Shown: positions 1 to 7,804, counted from the stretch's first letter. The stretch: 64,000 bases of DNA from Streptomyces varsoviensis (GCF_000718635.1 NZ_JOBF01000021.1:55491-119490), one strand, 5' to 3'. Made by a program: numbers and translations. Notes: generated by a model from the sequence alone, not told the origin.

Positions 1-252
1 AGGCGGCGGATGTGGCGGGGTACTGGCCGGTTGGGGGGTGACGGGCCGGCGGCAGCCCCGGCGACGCGGGGGCGGTGCCCGCTACTGGTGGTCGCCTGTC
101 CAGGCCCACATCGCGGGCCTTCTGGTCGAGCCGCCCACGTTGCCCCAACGATGGGTCCGGGCCTAGGGGTAGGGGATTTATGCTCCATGCCAGAAACTGC
201 ACAGGCAAGTAAAAACCAGGGCCCGCCGATTCGAACGAGCAGGTCACGTCCT
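1..252. other. Left edge without a supportable gene; probable CRISPR leader at 182-252
   Basis: No frame here gives a recognisable product or convincing codon bias, and no cas gene end can be identified. The 70 bases just before the first CRISPR repeat are visibly richer in A and T than their surroundings (gcaagtaaaaacc at 205-217), as leaders usually are, and they lie on the side expected from repeat orientation. The leader call is inference from position and composition. Confidence 0.4.
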
Positions 253-403
253 GCGGTCCCCGCGCGTGCGGGGGTGGTCCCCCGGAGCTGTTCGACGAGT
301 ACGCCGAGGCCGAGCGGTCCCCGCGCGTGCGGGGGTGGTCCCACGTTCGAGTTGGCCATGCGCAGGCCGGCGATGCGGCCCCGGGCCCCGGGGCGTCGTC
401 ACA
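253..403 (+). CRISPR. Minimal type I-E style CRISPR array: two identical repeats plus one degenerate repeat
   Basis: Two identical 29-base repeats lie at 253-281 and 314-342, separated by a 32-base spacer (282-313). This is the exact 29/32 geometry of type I-E arrays. The repeat carries the CCCCGCGC-GT-GCGGGG type stem and ends in GTGGTCCC, which would be the crRNA 5-prime handle, so transcription should run on the plus strand. A second 32-base interval (343-374) is followed exactly in register by a degenerate repeat at 375-403, matching about 15 of 29 positions, as terminal repeats often do. Read in one frame the spacer is open and codes a plausible peptide (PELFDEYAEA), as a protospacer from a gene would. 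The last repeat touches the stop codon of the next gene. No cas genes are in the window. Confidence 0.8.
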
Positions 404-863
404 TCACGGCGTCGGTCTGGAGTGGGCCCGCGGTGATGCGGAGGGTGCGGATGCGGGCGGGGGCTTCCTGGTCGAGGTAGAAGATGTGCGTGAACGGGGC
501 GCGTACGACCGTGTCCGGCGCGGTCTTCTTGGCCATGGTGGCCTCGCCGCGCAGCAGGCGGACGCCGTCGCCCGCGGTCCAGTACTCCAGGACCTCGTGG
601 GTGATGTTCAGCGGCTCGTCGATCCTCACAAAGAACGCCTTGATGGCCTCGACGCCGCGGACGTGCTCGGTGCCGAAGAACATGTCGGTGTCCTCGGTCA
701 GCGGCGCGAAGCCCTCCTCGAACTCCAGGGTGTCGATGGCATCCATGAATTTCAGGACCCAGTGGGGTACGGGCGTGGCGTGTGCGGTGCCGGTAGCAGT
801 GACGTCCCTGGGGTCGGCCTGGGCGTCAGTGTCGGTGTCGGCGCCGGTCTCGGTGTCTGTCAT
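399..863 (-). CDS. NTF2/SnoaL-like small protein
   Basis: A 154-residue protein with an acidic, Thr/Asp-rich N-terminal tail (residues 1-30) followed by a sequence of SnoaL/NTF2-like type: a first helix (WVLKFMDAIDTLEF), a TEDTDMFFG segment, the FGTEHVRGVEAIKAFF stretch where these proteins place their second helix, then beta strands ending in FTHIFYLD. The family includes cyclases, isomerases and ligand-binding proteins with a cone-shaped pocket, and the substrate cannot be read from the sequence. It lies just downstream of an HxlR-type regulator on the same strand, with an AGTACT-flanked dyad in its promoter, so HxlR control in response to a small molecule is likely. The 3-prime end abuts the CRISPR array. 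Confidence 0.65.
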   Translation of the reverse strand: MTDTETGADTDTDAQADPRDVTATGTAHATPVPHWVLKFMDAIDTLEFEEGFAPLTEDTDMFFGTEHVRGVEAIKAFFVRIDEPLNITHEVLEYWTAGDGVRLLRGEATMAKKTAPDTVVRAPFTHIFYLDQEAPARIRTLRITAGPLQTDAVM

Positions 864-889
864 GGGGCAATCTCCGATGCACTGTCACT

Positions 890-927
890 AGTACTGCAAT
901 GCTACTACTTGCAAAACAGTACTACTT
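890..927 (-). promoter_or_regulatory. Probable HxlR operator/promoter in front of the NTF2-like gene
   Basis: The inverted sequence AGTACTGCAA (890-899) and TTGCAAAACAGTACT (909-923) forms an imperfect dyad whose outer AGTACT blocks are exact. A TTGCAA suitable as a minus-strand -35 element lies inside it; a -10 is not clear. The nonamer GTACTACTT (919-927) recurs on the opposite strand in front of the HxlR gene at 1492-1500, which suggests that one regulator binds both places. Confidence 0.45.
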
Positions 928-946
928 GACTCTCGGGCCAGGGCGC

Positions 947-1399
947 TCAGCCGTCCGCCGGCACGGCGGGACGCAAGGCTGAGGCCTCGATGGGCTGGTG
1001 ACAGCTACTGCAAGCGAGGTACGGATCGGTCGCGTTGCCGCATGTCGTGTGCATCAGCGGGTGACGCGCGGCATCGGTGCCGGTCGCATGCGTCTCGGCC
1101 CACCGCGTGACGGCAGCGATGGCGGGGACGACGAGCTCACGGGCGCTGTCGGTGAGCGCGTACTCGTACCACGGCTTGTCGGAACGGTAGGCGCGCTTGG
1201 TGAGCAGCCCCAGCTCGGTGAGGCTGTTGAGCCGCGCGGTGAGGATGTTCGGCGAGATCCCCAACGCCCGCTTCAGCTCACCGAAGCGGCCCACCCCGAA
1301 GAACACCTCCCTCAGGATCTGGTAGTTCCAGCGCTCGGAAATCGCGGCCAGGAACTCCTGACCGTGCTGAAAGGTGACGCGGCTCGCCTGATCGGACAC
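947..1399 (-). CDS. HxlR-family winged-helix transcriptional regulator
   Basis: A 150-residue regulator. The start is placed at GTG 1399 because GAGGAG sits about six bases upstream; the frame stays open further up but that extension is Arg/Lys-rich and unlike the family. The HxlR core is clear: ISERWNYQILREVFFG at the first helices, then RFGELKRALGISPNILTARLNSL as helix-turn-helix and a wing (YRSDKPWYEYALTDSARELV). A C-terminal tail carries a CGN...CSSCH cysteine cluster that could bind metal or sense redox state, as some HxlR proteins do with cysteines. It probably controls itself and the NTF2-like gene 84 bases downstream. Confidence 0.85.
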   Translation of the reverse strand: MSDQASRVTFQHGQEFLAAISERWNYQILREVFFGVGRFGELKRALGISPNILTARLNSLTELGLLTKRAYRSDKPWYEYALTDSARELVVPAIAAVTRWAETHATGTDAARHPLMHTTCGNATDPYLACSSCHQPIEASALRPAVPADG

Positions 1400-1479
1400 G
1401 ACTACTCCTCTTCGGCGCCTCTTCGGCCCTCTACGGCCCTCTACGGCTGCCTTCGGCCGTCTTCGGTGACCACAATGTG

Positions 1480-1501
1480 CTTTCAAATCGAAAGTAGTAC
1501 C
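1480..1501 (-). promoter_or_regulatory. Probable autoregulatory site of the HxlR gene
   Basis: The palindrome CTTTC-aaatc-GAAAG (1480-1494) is followed by AAGTAGTAC (1492-1500), whose complement GTACTACTT also occurs at 919-927 in front of the downstream gene. Shared sequence in two promoters of one locus is what an autoregulated HxlR protein would give. This is inference from pattern only. Confidence 0.35.
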
Positions 1502-1763
1502 ACATCGTCACCAGCGGCGACGCCCGCCTGGCGCCGACATTCACCCGATGACTGTCGACGCAGGCGGGTCGCCCGTCCAGCCTCATTTCGCGTACACCCG
1601 CGTGCTCGCGACGACCGCGGCCGGTTCAGGGCTCGCCTGGTGGACGAGCCGCTAGGTGTATCGACCGGGCACGTTGATCAATCGTGAGAATGGCGGCTGG
1701 TTGCCGCACGCGGTGTGGGGCCAACCCTTCAGCTTGGAGATAAGCGCGGAGAGATAGTGCAGG
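1502..1763. other. Intergenic stretch, no gene seen
   Basis: Between the HxlR promoter and the end of the VOC gene no frame looks coding. A small inverted repeat GGCTCG...CGAGCC lies near 1629-1650. One short open frame on the minus strand has no recognisable family and no ribosome binding site. Confidence 0.5.
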
Positions 1764-2129
1764 TCAGTCGACCGGGGAGACCCGGATGAGATTGCCGTCA
1801 GGGTCCGTGACCACGAACGTGCGGCCGAAGACAGCATCATGCGGCTCCTGCACAACGTGGACCCCCTTCGCGGCCCACCTCGTGAAGATCTCGTCAATCG
1901 CCTGCGATGGCCCCGGCACCATGAGCCCGATCTCTGTCGTACGAGGGAGGCTCGGGGCCGCGTGCTCGCTGTAGCCCGTCCACAGTGCGAACAGAACACC
2001 GGGGGCAGCTTCGAAGGCTACGTAGTGGGGACTGGTGAAGGTCGGTTCGATCTCGAAAAGGTCGCTGTAGAAGGCGGTGGCGGCCTCGGCGTCGCGGACG
2101 CCGATCAGGAACAGGTTCGGTGCGGGCAT
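1764..2129 (-). CDS. VOC superfamily (glyoxalase/bleomycin-resistance-like) protein
   Basis: A 121-residue protein made of the two beta-alpha-beta-beta-beta modules of the vicinal oxygen chelate fold. The first is NLFLIGVRDAEAATAFYSDL with YVAFEAAPGVLFALW, and the second ends in the family signature FVVTDPDGNLIRVSPVD. The start at 2129 is set by GAGGAGCG just upstream; a longer frame exists but lacks this. Members are metal enzymes (glyoxalases, dioxygenases) or drug-binding proteins, and the residues here do not decide which. It is divergent from a WYL-domain regulator, a common pairing in actinobacteria in which the regulator controls the VOC gene. Confidence 0.85.
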   Translation of the reverse strand: MPAPNLFLIGVRDAEAATAFYSDLFEIEPTFTSPHYVAFEAAPGVLFALWTGYSEHAAPSLPRTTEIGLMVPGPSQAIDEIFTRWAAKGVHVVQEPHDAVFGRTFVVTDPDGNLIRVSPVD

Positions 2130-2225
2130 GGAGCGCTCCTCAACTCGTTGATTTCTCGGTCCAGCGCCCAGTGGATCAACCAATCGCGACGGAACCTGTC
2201 ACCTTTTCTGAGAACATGGGTACGC

Positions 2226-3191
2226 ATGAAGGCTTCAAGGCTCCTGCATCTCCTGCTGCTCCTGCAGACCCGGCAGCGGCTCACTACCACGGAACTAGCC
2301 GAGCGTCTTGAGGTATCCCGGCGGACTGTGCTGCGGGACGTCGAGTCGCTATCGATAGCGGGCGTGCCCGTCTATGCCGAACGTGGACGGAACGGCGGGA
2401 TCGTCCTGCTCCCCAGTGCACGGCTCAGCGCATCCCACCTGGAACCCCCGGAACTGGAAGCCTTGTCCGTAGCCGGCTTGGACAGCGCACTATGTGAGCG
2501 AATGGGCCTGACTGCGGCGTGGGAGTCGGCCGAGCGCAAGATCGCCGCCCGCCAGGCTGCGGCACCAGAGTCGCCGAGCCCGCCGCGGCTGGCTGACCTT
2601 GTGCTTGTCGACAGCACAGCGTGGTTTGCCGCCCCCGAGGTAGCGGTCGAAGTATCGGACCTGGCCTCGACCCTGCGACACCGGCGACGCCTTCGCATCC
2701 TGTACCGGCGCAGCGCCGAGAGCCAGGTCTCGGCACGGGTGGTCGACCCGTACGGGATCGTGGCGAAATCGGGTCGCTGGTATCTCGTCGCCGATGACCA
2801 GGGCGACAGCCGGCTGTTCGCTCTGGAACGGCTGTCGGCCTTCGAACAGCTAGACGCACCAGCCGCGCTCCAATCAGGCGAAACCCTCCGCACCAGATGG
2901 GCCGTGCTGAAGAAACGCACTGAGGAGCAAGACCGCGTGAGCGTGACCATCCGCCTGCCGGAAAAGGGTCTCGACCTGGCGCGGCGCATCCTCGGAACCC
3001 GCATCCACCATGTCTCCGACGCGGAAGACGGCTCGTGCGTCGTCGTCGTGCGCTACCCCGACATCGAGTCGGTGCGTCAGCTTCTTCAGTTCGGCGACCA
3101 CATCGAGGTGCTCGCCCCTGAGACGGCCCGCGCACGCGTCAGCCAGCTCGCCAGGGGCCTGGCTGACAGGCACTCAACCCCTGCCGCGTGA
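2226..3191 (+). CDS. YafY-type HTH/WYL-domain transcriptional regulator
   Basis: A 321-residue protein. Residues 1-60 are a DeoR-like helix-turn-helix (LTTTELAERLEVSRRTVLRD) with the following VESLSIAGVPVYAERG wing. The middle is the WYL domain, here with LRILYRRSAES, DPYGIVAKSGRWYLVAD and RLFALERLS. The end is a WCX-type C-terminal region (RLPEKGLDLARRILG to FGDHIEVLAPETAR). WYL domains bind small ligands or single-stranded nucleic acid and regulate the DNA-binding end. ATG 2226 is chosen as the first start before the HTH; the longer frame upstream overlaps the divergent gene. It probably regulates the VOC gene. Confidence 0.9.
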   Translation: MKASRLLHLLLLLQTRQRLTTTELAERLEVSRRTVLRDVESLSIAGVPVYAERGRNGGIVLLPSARLSASHLEPPELEALSVAGLDSALCERMGLTAAWESAERKIAARQAAAPESPSPPRLADLVLVDSTAWFAAPEVAVEVSDLASTLRHRRRLRILYRRSAESQVSARVVDPYGIVAKSGRWYLVADDQGDSRLFALERLSAFEQLDAPAALQSGETLRTRWAVLKKRTEEQDRVSVTIRLPEKGLDLARRILGTRIHHVSDAEDGSCVVVVRYPDIESVRQLLQFGDHIEVLAPETARARVSQLARGLADRHSTPAA

Positions 3192-3279
3192 TTGCCGTTT
3201 TCAGGCCCCCTGCTCTCAAGCAACGTGCAACGTACCCCGTCAGTACAGCTAGGCAGCAACACCCCGAGCCGTACCGGCC

Positions 3280-4395
3280 TCACATCTGGTCGGCGAAGGT
3301 GGCGGCGTGGGCCGCCTCGGCTCGGGACTGGCGGCAGGGGGCGCAGTGGGTTTCGTCGGCGACCGGGCGGAAGACGTGTTCGTTGCCGGGCCCTTGGCAG
3401 GTGACGAACTGGGCTGGCCGGGGCGGGGCTTGGGGCGTACGGGAGCGGTGTTGCTGTTGAGGGAGGCTCGGCGCGGCCTCCGGCAGTTTGTCGGCCAGGC
3501 GGCGCCGGAGGAAACCGGGGGCGTAGTAGACGCCTTCGGGCGGGAGGCCGGTGGTGAGGGCTTCTCGGAGTTCGCGGGGCCCGGCACCGCGCAGGAACCA
3601 CTCGACGGCACTGGCGGCCAGTTCGCGGGCCTCCGCCGCCCCGAGGCGGAGGCGGCGGTCGGTGTGCCGGAGGGAGAGGAGGACCCTCTCCGCCTCGGCC
3701 AGGTGGGGTTCGAACATCTTCTGGCGGAGGCGGAGTTCGGGGGAGGTCCGATCGCCATCCGGGGCGGGCTGCCCGGCGGCCGGCGTTACGGTCGGAGCTG
3801 TGGCCAGCGTTACGGTCGAGCCTTCGGCCAGGGCTGCGGGCGGAGCTTCGGCCAGGCTTACGGCCGGGCCGTCGACCAGGGGTGTGGCCGGGCCGTCGAC
3901 GAGGGCCACGGTCGGGGCTTCGGCCACGGCTTCGGATCGGGCCTCCGCCACGGAAGCGGTGGGTGGGCGGGAGGAGTTCTTCTCCTCGTTCTTCTTCTTA
4001 CGGAGATGACCACCGGCCCTCCGGCCCGTCGGCCCACCGACCGTCGGAGGCCGCGCACTCGGCGGTGCCCCGTCCCGTACCCGGACCGCGTCCTCGGCGC
4101 TGAGCACGACATTGGCGAAGACCTGCTCCGTCATCCAGCGCCCGCGCTCGCCCTGCCATCGCCAGTCGTGGAAGTAGCCCGCCTCGACCAGTTGTCGCTT
4201 CGCCTTCTGGAACGCCCTGCCCGTGATCCCCAGCCGCCGCGCGTGCTCGCCGAGCGGCCTGGCGGCCTCGGACTCGGGCAGTCCCTGGACGTAGAGCAGA
4301 AGGATCTTGGCGTCGCTGTTCAGGCGACAATGACGGACGACGTCGTGCGACGCCTTCACGTAGCGCCCGGTGGGCGCGATAACATACCTGAGCAT
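3280..4395 (-). CDS. Helix-turn-helix protein with repeat-rich middle and C-terminal zinc-ribbon-like motif
   Basis: About 371 residues if ATG 4395 is the start (chosen because MLRYVIAPTGRYVKASHD looks like a native N-terminus; the ribosome binding site is weak). Residues 20-110 look like a winged-helix module (LNSDAKILLLYVQGL, then LGITGRAFQKAKRQLVEAGYF and a W/R-rich wing). A basic stretch (HLRKKKNEEKN) leads into a low-complexity section of about ten-residue units (VALVDGPATPLVDGPAVSLA). The C-terminus has CQGPGNEH...CAPC, a possible zinc site. Related proteins occur throughout Streptomyces, but their role is unknown to me; DNA binding is the only safe inference. Confidence 0.7.
   Translation of the reverse strand: MLRYVIAPTGRYVKASHDVVRHCRLNSDAKILLLYVQGLPESEAARPLGEHARRLGITGRAFQKAKRQLVEAGYFHDWRWQGERGRWMTEQVFANVVLSAEDAVRVRDGAPPSARPPTVGGPTGRRAGGHLRKKKNEEKNSSRPPTASVAEARSEAVAEAPTVALVDGPATPLVDGPAVSLAEAPPAALAEGSTVTLATAPTVTPAAGQPAPDGDRTSPELRLRQKMFEPHLAEAERVLLSLRHTDRRLRLGAAEARELAASAVEWFLRGAGPRELREALTTGLPPEGVYYAPGFLRRRLADKLPEAAPSLPQQQHRSRTPQAPPRPAQFVTCQGPGNEHVFRPVADETHCAPCRQSRAEAAHAATFADQM
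3776..3945. repeat. Degenerate tandem repeats inside the HTH gene
   Basis: Imperfect units of roughly 24-30 bases with a GGCC-GGGC-GTCGACC or TTCGGCCAGG core repeat here and encode the Val/Asp/Gly/Pro/Ala segment of the protein above. The frame is kept throughout, so this is in-frame repeat expansion. Confidence 0.6.
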
Positions 4396-4598
4396 CCCGG
4401 TGGGACCTGTTCTTCCACTCGCGGTGAAGGCCCTCAGGACGGTGTTGTGAGCACCACTGGGGGCCGCTCCGTACGTACGCACGGAACGTGATGACGCGAT
4501 TACGGTACCGCCAAATGCCTGCTCTCCGTGCCGGATTGGACCTACGGTCGCCAACCGAACTCTCCTGCGAGTACACGATCGAACAAGGGAAGCGGTAT

Positions 4599-5018
4599 AT
4601 GGAGCCGGAGACTCGTTCGGAGGCTCGTGAAGCGCTGGCCGGCCTGGTCCGTTGGGAGTCGCCGCTGCGAGGACTGATTCAGACGGCGAGCCGATACGAC
4701 CAGCACGCGAGGAACTCGGATATCCATTCGCGTATCCACTCGGATAACTCAGTGACTCTGGACCGCAGGGCCGTGCGAAGCGTGCTGGAACGGTGCCTGT
4801 CCGGGGTTTTGGACGTCAAGGAATTGCCGGAGTGGGCCTTCGCGGTCCATATGGCTGACGGCATCGACATTGGTGTCGCGATTGACGTTGGCGACGGCGG
4901 CAGCGATGAGGCGGAACTCGATCTGCTGGCGCAGTTCCTCTTCGAAGTGTCCAGCCCAGAACTCTTCGAGCCGGTCACGGCGGATGTGTGCCGCCGCTGG
5001 CTCGGCAGGATGGGATGA
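4599..5018 (+). CDS. Hypothetical protein, acidic, about 139 residues
   Basis: I do not recognise this protein. ATG 4599 is preferred over an upstream in-frame ATG at 4488 because a GGGAAG sequence precedes it and the extra residues are Arg-rich and read across the divergent promoter. The protein is acidic, with no signal peptide or membrane span. A segment RAVRSVLERCLSGVLDVKELPEWAFAVH precedes an Asp-rich stretch (DVGDGGSDEAELD) and a C-terminal LFEPVTADVCRRWLGRMG. Size, acidity and single-domain character would fit an immunity-type protein, but no toxin is adjacent. Confidence 0.55.
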   Translation: MEPETRSEAREALAGLVRWESPLRGLIQTASRYDQHARNSDIHSRIHSDNSVTLDRRAVRSVLERCLSGVLDVKELPEWAFAVHMADGIDIGVAIDVGDGGSDEAELDLLAQFLFEVSSPELFEPVTADVCRRWLGRMG

Positions 5019-5054
5019 GCTGAGCGCCGCCGCGATTGGGGGCTGCCCCCGGGC

Positions 5055-5118
5055 CGTACGAGCCTGCGAGCGTACGAGCCCGGAACCGTACGAGCCCCGG
5101 ACCGTACGAGCCCGGGAC
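5055..5118. repeat. Intergenic tandem array, four units of 16 bases, CGTACGAGCC core
   Basis: CGTACGAGCC starts at 5055, 5071, 5087 and 5103, exactly 16 bases apart; the six bases between cores vary. The array lies between two convergent gene ends. It is one of several arrays in the window with a CGTACG core. Confidence 0.85.
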
Positions 5119-5134
5119 CGCACAGGCGGCTGGC

Positions 5135-5926
5135 TCAAGTCCGAAGGTAGGAAGCTCCGTTGAGGTCGAGGACTGTTCCGGAGGACCACGCGGCCTCCGG
5201 TGAGGCGAGGTAGCGCACCGCGGCGGCGACCTCCTCGGGGGTTCCGACCCGTCCGAAGGGGCTCTGCCCGCGGAGGGTTTCGCCGTCGTCGCCCGCCAGC
5301 CGAGAGGCTTGCCGTTCGGTGGCCACGAAGCCCGGGGCCACGGAGGCCACCGCGATGCCGTGCGGTGCGAGCGCGACGGCCATCGACTGGCCGAAGGCGT
5401 GCAGCGCGGCCTTGCTCGCGCCGTACGCGGGGAAGTCGGGTTCGCCGCGGAAGGCCCCGCGGGAACCGATGTTGACGATGCTGCCCGTGGCGGCGCGGTC
5501 GATCAGGTGCCGGGCGACGCAGTACGTCACGTTCGCCGCGCCGAGCAGATTGACGTCGACCATGCGGTGCCAGACGCGCTGCCAGTCCTCGTAGGAGACG
5601 TCGGCCACCGCGTGCCGGGTGGCGTCGGAGGTGGCGGTGGCGGCGTTGTTGACCAGGACGTCGACCCCGCCGAGGCGTTCCACGGCTTCGTCGACGATCC
5701 CGCGCGCCGCCTGCGGGTCGCCGACATCGCCCGTCAGCAGGGCGTGGCCGGAGCCGGGCAGCCGCCGCAGCGTCTCCTCGGCGTCGGCGCGGTTGGCCGC
5801 GTAGTGCACCCCCACCCGGTCCCCGCGCTCGGCGAACGCCAGCGCCACGGCCCGGCCGATCCCGCGCGAGGCCCCGGTGACCAGCACCCGCCTCATCGCG
5901 CGGCCACCGAGATCTTCTGTCGTCAT
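5135..5926 (-). CDS. Short-chain dehydrogenase/reductase
   Basis: A 263-residue classical SDR. The N-terminal Rossmann motif is VLVTGASRGIGRAVALAFAERG, followed by the NNAA motif (DVLVNNAAT), a catalytic Ser in VNIGSRGAF and the YxxxK pair in FPAYGASKAALHAF. The end LASPEAAWSSGTVLDLNG is typical of 3-oxoacyl-reductase-like SDRs. It should reduce a carbonyl or oxidise an alcohol with NAD(P)H; the substrate is not readable. Start at 5926 (MTTEDLGG) gives a normal N-terminus, although MRRVLVTG at 5896 is an alternative. Its closest neighbour on the same strand is the upstream MarR regulator gene. Confidence 0.9.
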   Translation of the reverse strand: MTTEDLGGRAMRRVLVTGASRGIGRAVALAFAERGDRVGVHYAANRADAEETLRRLPGSGHALLTGDVGDPQAARGIVDEAVERLGGVDVLVNNAATATSDATRHAVADVSYEDWQRVWHRMVDVNLLGAANVTYCVARHLIDRAATGSIVNIGSRGAFRGEPDFPAYGASKAALHAFGQSMAVALAPHGIAVASVAPGFVATERQASRLAGDDGETLRGQSPFGRVGTPEEVAAAVRYLASPEAAWSSGTVLDLNGASYLRT

Positions 5927-6049
5927 GTCGTCCGTGCCTTTCCCTCTGGAGCAGGTGGAGCAGGGTGCCCTCACGCGAGCAGGAAGCGTGCGAACGCGAT
6001 GACGTTACACAGCCATCCTCGCACCGAGTGCGGGCCCATCCGAGTTCGC

Positions 6050-6478
6050 CTACGCCTCGACCCCCAGGACCCGGGTGGCGAGGCGGGCGAGGTGGGAGCG
6101 GTCGGCCGACGGCAGGCCGGCGGTCAGGGACTCGATCCGGCGGGCGACGGACGCGCGGAAGGCCGCCTCGGTCTGGCGGCCCTGGTCGGTCAGGTGGACG
6201 TGGGAGGCGCGCCGGTCGCCGGGGTTCGGGGTGCGGCGCACCAGGCCGCGCCGTTCGGCCCGGTCCACGAGGCCGGTCACGCTGGCGCGTTCGACGCCGA
6301 GCAGAGCGGCGAGTTCGGTCATGGCGGGGCTGCGGCCCTCCAGCACGCCGAGGAGGCGGGCCTGCCCGGCGGAGGTGCCGTGTTCGGCGCACGCTTCCTC
6401 GATCACGGACTGCACCAGGAAGGACAACTGCACCAGCGCGTCCGTCAGCGACAGGCTCTCGCCCTGGTCCCGGCTCAT
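6050..6478 (-). CDS. MarR-family transcriptional regulator
   Basis: A 142-residue regulator with the MarR winged helix: ARLLGVLEGRSPAMTELAALLGVERASVTGLVDRAERRGLV, then the wing RTPNPGDRRASHVHLTDQG with the conserved DRR. The start at 6478 is set by AAGGAGAG a few bases upstream. MarR proteins usually repress a neighbouring gene and release DNA on binding a phenolic or other lipophilic ligand. The gene is divergent from a quinone-oxidoreductase-like gene, and the intergenic region holds five 13-base direct repeats, the obvious candidate operator. Confidence 0.9.
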   Translation of the reverse strand: MSRDQGESLSLTDALVQLSFLVQSVIEEACAEHGTSAGQARLLGVLEGRSPAMTELAALLGVERASVTGLVDRAERRGLVRRTPNPGDRRASHVHLTDQGRQTEAAFRASVARRIESLTAGLPSADRSHLARLATRVLGVEA

Positions 6479-6521
6479 GGGGTCTCTCCTTGTACGGCGC
6501 GTCCGGCGACTCCGGAGGCGA

Positions 6522-6586
6522 ATGCTCAACGTCAAAGCTCAACGTCAATGCTCAGCGGCAATACTTAACGGCAATGATTAGCGGCA
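6522..6586. repeat. Five tandem 13-base repeats in the MarR/oxidoreductase promoter
   Basis: Units atgctcaacgtca, aagctcaacgtca, atgctcagcggca, atacttaacggca and atgattagcggca run head to tail from 6522 to 6586 without gaps. They overlap the likely promoter of the oxidoreductase gene. MarR operators are normally short palindromes, so an iteron-like array is unexpected. Confidence 0.85.
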
Positions 6587-6594
6587 CGTATATT
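6565..6594 (+). promoter_or_regulatory. Probable promoter of the oxidoreductase gene
   Basis: TTAACG (6565-6570) and TATATT (6589-6594) are separated by 18 bases and resemble -35 and -10 elements of a housekeeping promoter. The -35 lies inside the fourth 13-base repeat, so a protein bound to the array would block it. Confidence 0.45.
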
Positions 6595-6651
6595 ATGGGT
6601 CACGAAGCACCCTGGTTCAAGCCAGACTGTCCCACGCTCAGGAGCACCCCC

Positions 6652-7608
6652 ATGCACGCAGCAGTCGTCACCGCCTTCGGCCGGCCGCCCCGCTACCAGT
6701 CCTTCCCCGACCCCGTACCTGCCGCGGGGGAGGTCCTCGTGCGGGTCCTGGCCGCGGGGCTGCACCCGCGGGTACGGTCCGGCGCGGCCGGCACGCACTA
6801 CACCAGCGACGGCACTCTGCCCCTGGTGCCGGGGTTCGACGGCGTGGGCCTCACCCCGGACGGCGCGCGCGTCTTCTTCGGCGGACTCAAGGCCCCGAAC
6901 GGCAGCATGGCCGAGTACGTCGCCGTCCCGGCCAAGGCCCTGGTCGACCTGCCGGACGGCGTCGACGACGTCACCGTGGCCGGGGCCATGAACCCGGCGA
7001 TGTCGGCGTGGCTCGCCCTGACGCACCGGGCGCGTATCCAACCCGGCGAGAGCGTGCTGGTCCTGGGCGCCACGGGCAACGCCGGACAGATGGCCGTCCA
7101 GCTCGCCCGCCACGAGGGGGCCAAGACCATCACCGCCGCCGGGCGCGACCCGCGGGCCCTGGCCAAGCTCCCCGGCCTCGGCGCCGACCGCACCGTCTCC
7201 CTCGACGCCGACGACGCCACTGTCGCCGGGCGCCTGGCCGAGGCCGCCGCGAACGTCGACGTCGTCGTCGACTACGTGTGGGGCCACCCCACCGAAGTCG
7301 CCCTCGCCGCGATCGCCTCGGCCCGCGCCGACGCCGCCCACCGGCTGCGCTGGGTCCACGTCGGTGCGATGGCCGGGCCTGACATCACCCTGCCCGGTGC
7401 CACCCTGCGCAAGACCAACATCGACTTCCGCGGCAGCGGCCAGGGCTCCGTCTCCCCCGCCGACATGCGCACCGCCCACCAGGAACTCGCCGACCGCCTG
7501 CCCACCGCCGGACTCACCATCGACACCGTCACCATGCCCCTGCGCGACGTCGAAGCCGCCTGGGACACCAAGATGCCTACCGGCACCCGCACCGTCCTCG
7601 TCCCTTGA
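6652..7608 (+). CDS. Zinc-independent quinone oxidoreductase-like (MDR superfamily) protein
   Basis: A 318-residue medium-chain dehydrogenase/reductase. The N-terminal GroES-like half is MHAAVVTAFGRPPRYQSFPDP to GFDGVGLTPDG. The Rossmann half carries SVLVLGATGNAGQMAVQLAR and binds NAD(P). The zinc-binding residues of alcohol dehydrogenases are not evident. The family reduces quinones or enones. ATG 6652 is preceded by AGGAGC. Divergent placement from a MarR gene suggests induction by quinones or related electrophiles. Confidence 0.85.
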   Translation: MHAAVVTAFGRPPRYQSFPDPVPAAGEVLVRVLAAGLHPRVRSGAAGTHYTSDGTLPLVPGFDGVGLTPDGARVFFGGLKAPNGSMAEYVAVPAKALVDLPDGVDDVTVAGAMNPAMSAWLALTHRARIQPGESVLVLGATGNAGQMAVQLARHEGAKTITAAGRDPRALAKLPGLGADRTVSLDADDATVAGRLAEAAANVDVVVDYVWGHPTEVALAAIASARADAAHRLRWVHVGAMAGPDITLPGATLRKTNIDFRGSGQGSVSPADMRTAHQELADRLPTAGLTIDTVTMPLRDVEAAWDTKMPTGTRTVLVP

Positions 7609-7804
7609 GACCAGCTCCTCGCCGCCGCTCGCCGCCGGCGCCACTCGCCCCCGCGAGCCGGTCCGGCCCAGCCCGGCCCGGCCCGGCCCGGGGCGAGCCC
7701 ACACTCGGGTGCGTACTCAGCGAGGTGAGCGGCTTCCCGACCCGGTTCGCCTCGCATCACCTCGACGACGCTCGCCGCGACGGCCGAGGTGGAACGCGGC
7801 CCCG

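Noticed and set aside
343..374. A certain second CRISPR spacer
   Set aside because: Its right-hand repeat matches only about half of the positions, not far above chance in GC-rich DNA, so it is listed only as probable.
10..480. Open frame across the CRISPR array
   Set aside because: It runs through repeats and spacer, lacks a ribosome binding site and has no recognisable product.
4488..4598. N-terminal extension of the hypothetical protein to the upstream ATG
   Set aside because: No ribosome binding site, Arg-rich residues and overlap with the probable promoter; ATG 4599 is better.
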